Part shown: piece after piece, positions 27,839-37,640 of the stretch | Layout of the letters: each line of letters opens with the position of its first letter | How positions within the stretch are numbered: the first letter of the stretch is position 1 | NCBI RefSeq assembly: GCF_001522545.3 | Contig: NC_031770.1 | Span: 2,154,182-2,218,181, forward strand | Direction: 5' to 3' | Origin: Parus major | Taxonomy: Eukaryota; Chordata; Aves; Passeriformes; Paridae | DNA length: 64,000 nt | Position numbers and translations under genes: made by a program | Notes under the pieces: model-generated | Database searches by the model: none | Told to the model about the DNA's origin: nothing | Seen by the model: the letters and a program-made list of their open reading frames with translations, nothing else

Positions 27839-28235
27839 TTCTAACTGAAAGATTATTTCTGGTATTTTTTTATGCAAACCCCTATTTTGCATCTCTCCCA
27901 TTCTAAGGACCAAACAGAGCTTTTCTGATGGATGAATTCATGGATTTCAGAACCATTCTCCTGAGGAGGCTCAGTGGATGTCAAGAGGCAGGAATTGTAC
28001 AAAAATGATACAAGGCAACCAGGGAAAAGTTGCTGAACTAAATAGAAAATATTATTTCCCCCCCACAGCTGCTGAATTCCCCCTGGAATATTTTTCCTTA
28101 CGTTGTTAAAGGAAGCTCAATCATGTCATGATATTTTTTTGCTGTAATAATCAGTGCATCAGTACTTCAGACTATCGTGAGGGGAAGAATTTTAGCCCAG
28201 AGACAGACAATAAAAATAAATGTGAACAAATAATG
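27839..28235 (+). other. Probable 3' UTR of the + strand gene
   Basis: The stretch from the exon C stop to just past two AATAAA hexamers contains no open frame of note and is AT-rich with T runs. The end point is inferred from the signals; the cleavage site itself cannot be seen. Confidence 0.4.
28211..28222 (+). terminator. Two adjacent AATAAA poly(A) signals
   Basis: AATAAA occurs at 28211-28216 and again immediately after at 28217-28222, about 373 bp beyond the TGA of exon C. The position suits cleavage and polyadenylation of that transcript. AATAAA is common in AT-rich DNA, so the position carries the evidence more than the hexamer does. Confidence 0.4.
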
Positions 28236-29430
28236 AGTAAGAGAGCAAGAAGGCAGGCTACATTATTCATGTAAATCAAAGTTGTTCCAGAAAAGCTGGG
28301 AAAGAGAGGTTGCTATTTCCAACTGAGAGTCAACTGAAAGTTAATGGGGACATCACTAAAGATCACAGACAAATGGGCACTGTACTTTTAATGAATATTT
28401 TATTCATGTCACCTTTAAATTAGTTAAATTTGATAGGATGATAATGTAATGCAAAATGGCTTCCTCCCCAAACCATTTTAGGTGGAGGGTAGATAAGAAT
28501 TTAATTTTAGGCTAATGCCAGGTCAAAATTAAATTTAAAAAAAATTATGGCTGGAAAGTAATAAATCCAAAGTGACCAATGGAAAAAATATTAAGTTAAT
28601 GAGATGTGCAAGCCATTTAGAAAAGCACAGATATTTTATATGACATATATTTTTCTTATCTGGAAACAAGCCATTTTAATACCTGGTGATAGGGATGAAA
28701 ATTGGGAAAGGAGAAGGGGGCACTCTTGAAGTTACTGCTATCAGGACTTGAAAAAATTATGAAGATAAATGCATAAAAGCTCACAGTGGGAGTATTCATC
28801 ATTTCATCACCAAGCTTGGTAACAACTTCCAACCCCTAAATTCCCCTGTAGGTATTTAAATGTTTGTTCTGCTGCTCACAGGGTGTTGTCACTCACATAT
28901 GCCAAGGAAAGGGTTTCCAAACTGGGCTCAGCAGCTGCCCTGAAACCATGAATTTGGGATATCTCCTTTCTCTGCTCCATCCTGAGCTGACACAAACAGA
29001 TCCATGCACAGGATCTCAGAATTCACATCTGCTCTTGCACAGCCTCACCAGCACATGGACACTGTGCTTCCCATCCTTCCTCAAAAAAGGAACACCCAGA
29101 GACTGTGTCAAAAAGAGTTTTTATAGCAGATATTTCATAAGTTCAGCTGTGAGAGAGTTCATCATCGTTTGTAGAATGCAACAAGTAGAAAATGTCAAAT
29201 TGCATAAAGCCAGAGCAGAAGCTGTGAGTGGGGGTCTCAGGGAGAGGAATGTGCTCCTCTGAAATGAGGTCAGAGTGAACAGGAGGGTGGAGACCGAGCT
29301 CCTGGGACAGGAGGAAACTCATCTCATGCAAACACATTAAACTGCATCGTGATGTGAAAGCACAGAGCATAATGGATCTCTTGCAGGAAAGCTTTGGGTT
29401 TGTGACTATTTCATAAATTGAGTAAATCAC

Positions 29431-29607
29431 CTGATTCCAAGTTATCTCTGGGTATTCTGCTGGCAGCACTGCAGCTGACCAATCCAGCCATGTCTGCTGC
29501 TTTTCAGTGTGACTCTGCTGCATTAGCCATGCCACCAGAGCTGTGACACTGGGCTGATGGACTGGAGCCTCCCCAGAGCCCCCCTCCAGATCATTTGCAA
29601 ACTGAAG
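29431..29607 (-). CDS. Candidate - strand coding exon, 59 codons
   Basis: On the - strand a pyrimidine-rich acceptor (GACACTCTTCTCTCCAG) leads into 177 nt, open throughout. They end at a good donor (AATCAG|GTGATT) and are in phase 0 at both ends. The peptide includes SVTALVAWLMQQSHTEKQQT and then a Trp-rich part (TWLDWSAAVLPAEYPEITW). Trp and acidic residues are unusually frequent for chance translation. The frame stays open well beyond both ends (162 codons in all), so chance cannot be excluded. No family is recognised. The exon lies about 1.2 kb beyond the 3' end of the + strand gene and points towards it, so the two would be convergent or overlapping. Confidence 0.35.
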
Positions 29608-32059
29608 CTGGAGAGAAGAGTGTCCTCCCACCCATCAAGCAGCACACAAACTTACTGTGATGCTTCAGCAGCCACTGTGGCAAATTTTTGGGTGGAATTT
29701 CAGGTGTGGGTGTTATTTGATAAAACCTAAAGTGAAAATGGGCACATGGATGGATGTGGCTTTCCCATCTCCACAGAGCAACGAGAGGAGGTGGCAGAGC
29801 CCAGCAGGAGCCAAGGCATTGTTGCAGTTTGCTCTCCTCGCTGCACTGATAAGCTGCAATGGTCATCAGCACTATTGATTTGCTTTTTGAAGGGGAGGGT
29901 GTGTGAATGCTGGCTTTAAGCAATCTCTTCTCGAGGCTCAGTTTGATAATCCTTTTCAAGCTTTTATTTAAACTCTCTAAGAGAAAAAAGCAAGAATGAA
30001 TTAGAAACTGGAAGAACACAAAGAAGCTTGAAAGAGAAGATCAATAACTCCCATGCAGAGCAATAAACAAACTAGAACAATTACAGTGAGAGATGGTTAT
30101 TGATCAATATCAGGAGCAGCTCATATAGCAGCACCTCTGTTTATACCAGACCTCAATTATATTCTTACTTGCTCATAATAATATAACTGCATTCTACAAC
30201 TTTTATCACCAGGGAGATTTTAATTCCCTTTTATTAGTGAATAATAACCATGTGTTTCCAGGCTCAGCACATTTCCATATCAGCCAGTCCCCACTGTCCC
30301 TGTGGAGCTGGAACCTCTCCCACAGCCTGGAGAGCTGAGCTGCAGGAAGGTGAAGTGACCCCCTGAGGTAGAGGAGGGGAAATCTGAGCTCTGGGGACTC
30401 GCTTTTCTGGCAATAACACCTGGGGACCTCCACAGCAAAAAGAGACTTTTTCAACCAAGAGCAGAAATCATCACCTGTAAGTCAAGACAGTGAAACACCA
30501 AGTAAACATCAGCTCAGCACAAGTGTTCCCCAAACACCTGGGACACAAAGAGATGCCAGCCCCTCCTGGCAGTGCCAACAGCCGAGCTGTGTAATCCTCA
30601 CTGAGCCAGGACACTCGCTCCCCTCCCCTCCCCTGCTCTTTCCTGGTCTGTAAAAACTCTCACGCGCTCAGATTTTGTTCAATTACACGAGTCGGGGTAA
30701 AATTTAAGTTTCTGCTCGTTGGAACTTCATGGTTTGGACTTAATGAGATGTATCAGCAGCAACACAGCTTTCCCTTTCTTGGGAAATGCCTCCCTCACAG
30801 ATGTCTAAGGTAAGTGGGTTTTAATTCAAGGTATCCGTGTCAATCCTCCAGCCTGTCTCCGTAAAATCTGACATATAAGACAACTTGCTAAAGAATAATG
30901 AGCTGAAGTCTGTCCTCTTCAAAAGTTTCTTTACTCAAGTAAGCTCACCTTGAAAATATAATCAAAAATCCCAGAATCCTATCCACAAATCATATAGAAA
31001 ATTGAAAGGGTGAAGAATTAGGTCTGGCTGAACTAAATTTGAAAACCAAAGTTGACAAGAAGTAAAATAATTTATGATAAACTAACTTCTTTTCCCCCAC
31101 AGTTTGAATGATATCATTTTACTAAAAAACTGTTTAATAAACTTCTCCATAAATATTGGTAAAAATATCTATAGCCAAGAGATTATCCATAAAGTTTCGA
31201 TTTGAAAAAACGTGAAGGTTTTCATTTTACTGTCAACAATTTCAACAGGAGAAATTTCCTGGAGCATCCTTAGAAAAGCCCTGAAGTTGATTCCATGTCC
31301 TGTTTCTGTTGGGCTGTGTTACAAGCTTTACCTTTTCCTTATTTTAAGCATCCACTGTGCCTTTCCACTTTAGTTTTTATTCTGATCCAGCCCTCTGCTG
31401 TCTTGACATTCAGGTGTTCTTCAAAGATCTGTCGCTGATTTCCTTGCAATCGTTCCACAAAATGGACAATATGCTGAGGAAAACCGCCTTGCAAAGTTGC
31501 CAAAAGAGCAATTCCAATCTAATTAAGAGTTCGTAGTGCTTCAGTGAAAGCAGCACAAACACTGTTAATATTCACTGCAGCTGCTTTGTCAATAACTCCC
31601 AGTGAATCCTCCAATTTATAGGAAAAATCAGGAAACTATTGGATTCTATGACACTGATAGATCTATCAGTATTCATTGCCCCCATCCTCTGCAACTCGAG
31701 GCACAAATGCCAATAACTCTAACAGTCCCTTAAATGCTGAAGGATCATTATTAAAGTGTGCTTGGCATCCCTGGTCATTAATTATAATCTTGTGCACATA
31801 TGCAGTGTGATTGCAGGAAATAATCAGCTTTGTCTGCCAAATTGGCAACATTTAGAAACTAATTTGTTATGACATACCATCAAAGATATTTAAACAACAA
31901 ACCCAAAGCTCTGGTGCACTGCGCACACTGTTAAAATATCAGATCACATCATTAAAAAATAGTTAACATATCCGAGGGGAGGTAATATTTATCCTTGAAC
32001 CCTGGTTCAAGTGGAATTTCCAGCAAGAACAGTTCTAGCCTTTCTCCCTCGCAGTTCAC
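29608..32059. other. Non-coding stretch between exon candidate and CpG-rich block
   Basis: No gene is recognised. Around 30.6-30.8 kb a C-rich patch (CTCCCCTCCCCTCCC) precedes a short ATG-started frame running to a GTAAGT donor at 30810; I do not call it an exon. The remainder is AT-rich with many short T and A runs. Confidence 0.5.
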
Positions 32060-32860
32060 AGGAGAGGGAACTCTCTCCGGAGCGCCGGGCGGGCGGGGGC
32101 AGGGAATGAGCGGGATCACAGCGCACACCCGCTGTCAGTCAGCGGCCAGCCAACAGCCGCGGAAGGAATGAATGTTTGCCAAGAGCACTGCTCGTCCGGG
32201 AGTACCGCACCAGCCGGGAGTACCACAACACCTTGGAGTACCACACCACCCAGGAGTACCGCACCAGCCGGGAGTACCACACCACCTGGGAGTACCGCAC
32301 CACCTGGGAGTACTGCACCACCCAGGAGTACCGCACCACCCAGGAGTACCGCACCACCCAGGAGTACCGCACCAGCTGGGAGTACCACAACACCTTGGAG
32401 TACCGCACCACCCAGGAGTACCGCACCAGCCAGGAGTACCGCACTAGCCAAGGGTACCACACTAGCCAAGGGTACCGCACTTGGCAGGAGTACCACACCA
32501 CCCAGGAGTACCACACTACTCAGGAGTACCACACCACCTGGGAGTACCACACTACTCAGGAGTACCACACTAACCGGGATTCCCACAGATTCCTTTAGAG
32601 CCTCCAAACTCTCTCATTCCTCTTCCAGCCGCTGCTCCCACTCTCAGCCCCCGGCTGCTCGGCACCTCCGGCCGCTCCAGCCTCGCAGCCGGGGCTGAAG
32701 GAAGGGCTCAGCCCCAGCTCCCTCAGCAGGAGCGGAGTTCCCAATAAACTCCCGTGACCTTCCCCAGCCTCGGTTCCTGCTCACGGGATGGCAATTTGTG
32801 TTCTTCATATGGCCCCGGACAATGCAGCTCCTGCACAGCACCTGAGGGAACAGCGGGACT
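32060..32860. promoter_or_regulatory. CpG-rich block, possible CpG island promoter
   Basis: CpG dinucleotides are dense here, notably at 32070-32220 (GGAGCGCCGGGCGGGCGGGG) and 32625-32780, while the rest of the window is strongly CpG-poor. Such islands usually mark promoters in birds and mammals. No coding exon with a clear donor starts here, and no TATA box stands out, so the transcript and even its direction are unknown. The middle of the block is occupied by an 18-bp minisatellite that contributes some of the CpGs. A non-promoter GC-rich tandem-repeat locus is the alternative. Confidence 0.45.
32199..32576. repeat. Minisatellite, 18-bp unit, 21 copies
   Basis: Twenty-one contiguous copies of GGAGTACCGCACCACCCA and variants fill exactly 378 bp with no indels. 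GGAGTACC is nearly constant (three units have GGGTACC), while the last ten bases vary (GCACCAGCCG, ACAACACCTT, ACACCACCCA). A run of variants beginning with the ACAACACCTT unit recurs 162 bp (nine units) later, which suggests a larger duplicated block. Because 18 is a multiple of three, all three + frames and some - frames stay open and give hexapeptide repeats such as EYRTTQ. The resulting ORFs of 125-176 codons are a by-product, not evidence of a gene. Confidence 0.95.
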
Positions 32861-33089
32861 CCCGTAACAGCCCCGTGTGCTGCTGTCCCACACATCCTGC
32901 TCAGGGTGCAAATCCCACATTTCCCTCTGGGCTTTTCCCTCTGGGCAGCACAGGGAAGGATGTTTCTTTCCTCTGCAGAGGACCAGAGAGGCACACCGTG
33001 GATTTCCTGCCATGGACAGCACCCAAGCTCTTCTGATTGAACTCTGCACTGGGACAAGGCCAACGCGGATGCTGCAGGACAGAGGCTGG

Positions 33090-33293
33090 TCCTGGGAAAG
33101 GGCCGATCCTGGGAAAGGGCCATTCCTGGGAAAGGGCTGATCCTGGGAAAGGGCTGGTCCTGGGAAAAGACCATTCCTGGGAAAAGACCATTCCTGGGAA
33201 AGGGCCATTCCTGGGAAAGGGCCATTCCTGGGAAAGGGCCATTCCTGGGAAAGGGCCATTCCTGGGAAAGGGCCATTCCTGGGAAAGGTCTAG
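33090..33293. repeat. Minisatellite, 17-bp unit, 12 copies
   Basis: Twelve copies of TCCTGGGAAAGGGCCAT or variants start every 17 bp from 33090 to 33277, with no indels. Variants are mostly GGGAAAAGACC in place of GGGAAAGGGCC, and GATCCT or GGTCCT at the junction. Since 17 is not a multiple of three, each frame cycles through three units to give a 17-residue periodic peptide on the - strand. The long antisense ORFs there (175-210 codons) are repeat artefacts. The unit is unrelated to the 18-bp minisatellite 500 bp to the left. Confidence 0.95.
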
Positions 33294-33857
33294 GCTGTGC
33301 ACCAGGTTTGCATCACGGAGGTGACAGACACCGTCACTCTCACGTCTGTCAGGGGTGAGCTCAGAATCTCTGCACTGAAACTTCCAAGGCTTCGGATCAG
33401 GAGCTTGCAATGGAATGTTGGAGACCATGGAATATTCAAGGGCTCACCAAGCTCTCATGGATATCAGAGGGTGCACGAGGCTTATTGTATTATGTGCATA
33501 CATAATGACATTTCTTTTCTCAGATCTATGGCCAGACTATTAAAATATGCATCAAAATAAAACCAGAAATTAAATATTGAGCTATCCTTTCATCCAGGAA
33601 AGAAAACTCTCCCCTTTTTCTTTTTCTACATAAATGAGCAGAATGATTTTTAAATGGCAAATCGCTTGTGTAACATATTTTAAAGGAAACGATTGTTTCT
33701 AAATTGACATATGGCTCTAGTTTTTATTAAGAGAGCCAAATAGGATGCTTTTCTCTAGAGCAACAAGTGACCTTGCAAATTTTTCTGCAGTTTTTTTCTG
33801 AAACTTTTTCCTCTATATTCTGCAACCTTCAGTGATTTTTTTTTTTTTTTATTGTTG

Positions 33858-33873
33858 ATGCCCCCTGCTGTAG
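33858..33873 (-). promoter_or_regulatory. CTCF-like motif
   Basis: The - strand reads ACAGCAGGGGGCATC, matching the CTCF core CCASYAGRKGGC except for the first base. It lies just after a T15 tract and about 600 bp beyond the 17-bp minisatellite. It is a motif match only. Confidence 0.4.
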
Positions 33874-35649
33874 CAGGAGTTCATCAGCCCAGTTAAAGCT
33901 GAAGATGGAGAATCCAAGGAGAAGAGACAAGTGAAACACTTGTTTCAAATGGGATTGCTGCTCCATTCTTACAGTAATGACTGTTTACTCTGGCAGACAG
34001 GAGACAGGATTTCAGCAGAGTATTTTGTGTAGTTTTTGTGATAATTTCTTATTATTTTCCCGTGTTTTCTCAGAATCCAGCACTCCATATTATTGGAACA
34101 GCAGTTAAGAAATCACAGTTTTGTGCAAATCTATTTCCCCAGATTCTCAATTGCTGTCATCAGCCACTGAACCAACAATAATATCTTTTCTTTTCTTTCT
34201 CGGAGTATTTTGTAGCTTGTAACTTATTTAATAAAATGTCCTTTAAAATGCTTGAAAAGAACCAGTATCTTTTTCATAACATAATTACTGTTACATTTCT
34301 TTACACAAAATTTTGAAATCTGTAGGTTCCAAGGATACTTCTGGAAATAGGAGGCAATAAAATGACCTCAAATCCATTGTCATGGAAAGACAAACTGTAT
34401 CAAAAAGTACTTCAGACTATTAATAACTCTTATATCAATATTCTTGAAATGTTTCCATCTTTTCAAAGAGAAATCATAGATACAAACTTCTAATTTGCAC
34501 CTGAAAAATGAAGTAAATATTTTCTACCTAACTGTAGAGATTTCACAGCATTATTAGCCTTTAACCTTTCAAATGGGCAATTTATATAGCCTCAAATTCA
34601 TAAAACCTTTTCAAGAGGACGCATTTTACCTTGAAAAGTTCTATTACAATGAACTCTACTTAGGCCAACAGTCAAATTACATGTAACAACAAAGATATAA
34701 TTATTTTCTTCTTTTTTTCTAATTTGGATAGAAGTGATACACTGGCCTTGGAAACAATGTCCTGTCAAGGAAACCTTTTGAAAAGAAGTGTCCAATAAAC
34801 ATCTTCCCACTGGGAACCAAAGCAAATTAACACAATCCAACACACCTCAGCCAGGCTGAGCTGCTGCCCCTGTGCCCCAGAGTGTCAGGACAGGAGTTTT
34901 GTACCTATTTCAGTGGAGACAACTCCCCAGATGAACTGCCTCAGGAGAAAATACAGGAGTGGTTGAATCCCCACTAACTCCAGCCCTCCTGGGCAGGTGT
35001 TACGCTTCCTCTGGACAGCACGGAGCTCCAAAGGCAGGGATGGCTCTGACCTTCAGAGCACAGGAGCAGGAAGAGCTCCCCCTCTCAGAGCCAAGGCCAT
35101 GGAACAGCTCCCACAGTTCCAGAGCCGAGCACAGGATGAGGAGAAGGGGCTCTGAGGAGCTGGGAAGACTGGAGGTACAAGGACAAGCTCCTCGAGTGCC
35201 TCTCTCCTCGCCATCCCCATCTCTCTCCTTTGCAGTGCTTTAATCACTCTTTTCATTATTCTCTCAACACTCTCCAGTTGTCATTATCCTCTTGAATTAT
35301 GGAGAGGAGAGCTGCACGCAGGGAGTTTGCCAGCAGCAGTCACACAAGCACCAAAACCAGGTAAAAGAACCTCTCTCATTCTCTTGAATTTTTTTTCTAC
35401 GTTCATTCAAGAATTTCATTAGCCCTTTTGGCCATGGTGGCTTCTCAGAGCTCACAGCTGCCCGATCACCCACAACAAACAAAGGGATACACATTGTATC
35501 CTGCTATTCCCCACTGAGAAATTCCTGATTAATGTTCTCCTGAATTATGGCTGGAATGGGAAATATTTCTTTATCATTCCTGATCTGACCACATGGTCAT
35601 TCTCTTTCTAAACACAGAACAAAAATACTGGCAATGGCAGCACCTTTAC

Positions 35650-35770
35650 TCTACACTTAGATTATTATACCTAAATATAATATTAGGTATATTTATATAC
35701 TTAAATATAGGTACATTCCCTAATTACCTATTATACCTATATTACCTAATATACCTATATTTTCTTTCCT
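35650..35770. repeat. AT-rich patch with TACCTA/TAGGTA inverted repeats
   Basis: TACCTAAATATAATATTAGGTA forms a near-perfect inverted repeat with 8-base arms. The following sequence repeats TACCTAT, ATACCTAATATACC and TATAGGTA several times on both strands. It could form hairpins, or it may be a degraded AT-rich microsatellite. Confidence 0.7.
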
Positions 35771-37569
35771 AACCATCTCATCCCTGACTGCTCCAAGATG
35801 AGAGATCTTCTTTTTAGTTCAGCCCTTCAACAGTTCTTCCAACAAACACTTTACCTACAGGCACACCATCCTCACATGCTCCTGAATATTCCCTAATGGT
35901 AAGGTACAGCACCACTCCTGATTTAAAATTTCCTTTTAATTTGAATTTCCTGTTAATTTGAATGTGTAGTTGGCACATCAGGTGTCATTTGTCACAATGA
36001 ACTTCTTGGAGTGACATCATGAACACTTATCACATACATAACCCAACCTGCCCAGCTGAAATAAGGAAGAAAATTAGAACTCAGAATCCCATTCTTTTAC
36101 AACTGATAATATTTATCTAGAAAGTTCCTAAGGCTGTTGGGAGGGTTATTTACTTGCTGTGCCAAAGCTAATTCTCTGGAGTGCTGCATAATGGATTGGT
36201 AACGTTTTCCTCATTGTCATCACCACGGAGAACATTTCATTTGTTTGCAGTATAAAATAAACTTGTTGAACACATAAGATGGGCATTATTTACAACTTTC
36301 CAAATTCAGAAAGAGAAGTCATTCTTCTTTACAAGCAAAACATTTTGCCAAAGAGACACATAAAATGGAAATATGTTTGTTTCTCCCAAATGCTGAAGGC
36401 TTGTCTGCAGATAAAAATACAGCACACTCTGCCTGTAACTACAGCTACCCCTGTACAGGCTCCAGAAACCAGCTACAGTCACACAAAATTAGCTGCTCCA
36501 TTGCAGTAACATATATAAAATGCTTATACATTAAAAATCTTGAATTTTAAAAGTCTTTGTCTTGCTCCAGGAATCCTGATGCCTATTTCTTAGATCCTTG
36601 GGGAAATCAGAAAGCTACTAGACAAGTTAATGCTTTGAAGCTGTAATTTAACAGGTTTTTTTAAAAGAAATTCTTTCTTTTAATTTTTTCTTCCCAAAGA
36701 ACTTGGCATATTTTAAGCAGAAAATTATAATAATAATTATGGATATATTGACCTCTTTGTACTCTTAGGCTGGCCACTCAAGTGAAGTAGATTTAACCAG
36801 CTCCCTGTAGGTTTCCATCAGCTTCCCACGTTTCTGTGCCATGGCACTTCTTGCATTCATCCTGCAAGCTGCCTAATGCACCTGAAGGTTTGAATCACTA
36901 AGGAAACACTTTCCCAGGCCATTTTGTCACATTTTGTGACAAACTGGACAGGAATAAACCACCCAGGCAGCCCCAGCCTGGCTGTGAACACACTGCACTC
37001 CCCTTTGGGGCTCTCAGAGCCCAGCTGCAGCTTTCTGTGGAGGTGATGCAAGGGAGGTTTAAGATTTTTAACTGCACTGTTTAATTTTTCAATCAATAAA
37101 AATGGACAGGTCCCAACAATATAATTTGCACTGCTGGTCTCAGTGAGTAGCTCTCTGATGCTGCTGAGGCTTTGAATGAGCCACAAGTCATTATCCAAAG
37201 CTGTTTGATATTGGGGAAGAGCCTGAAATCACCTGTCAGCCTTTGGATCAGGCCCCATAGGTGTGATTTTGGGAAAGCTGAAGGACCACAGAGATACCTG
37301 AGTGGCACATAACACAGTGTAATACTGATCTACATTAAACTGTAGGTCTGTAATATAAATAAATCAAATAAAAGGAAACAACTTCTCTTCAAAACAAAAT
37401 AACCCTAAACCAAACTATACCTGAGACAAAGGTCAGCGTAACTTCAGAGACCAGAAAAATATCTGGGGCTTTGGCATTATTACAATAATAATCAGAGGAA
37501 GTTCTGGGGAAATACCTTAACTTTAAATTTCTCATGCAACTTTTCCTTTCAGCCAGGAAATGTTACATC

Positions 37570-37640
37570 TCCTATAGCTGGGGAGTTATTTCCATATAGT
37601 TATTTCCATATATAGTTATTTCCTATAGCTGGAAATAACA
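37570..37640. repeat. Short local repeats of TATAGTTATTTCC
   Basis: AGTTATTTCC occurs three times within about 50 bp, and CCTATAGCTGG flanks the group on both sides. This looks like replication slippage or a small segmental duplication. Confidence 0.7.

Noticed and set aside
30788..30811. ATG-started eight-codon frame ending at AAG|GTAAGT, as a possible first coding exon
   Set aside because: It is only 24 nt, with a moderate initiation context and no in-phase downstream exon that I could identify. A CACAG just inside it could also be read as an acceptor.
32168..33428. Long ORFs of 125-210 codons with hexapeptide or 17-residue periodic products
   Set aside because: They are produced by the 18-bp and 17-bp tandem repeats, which stay open in several frames on both strands. 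There is no codon structure independent of the repeat.
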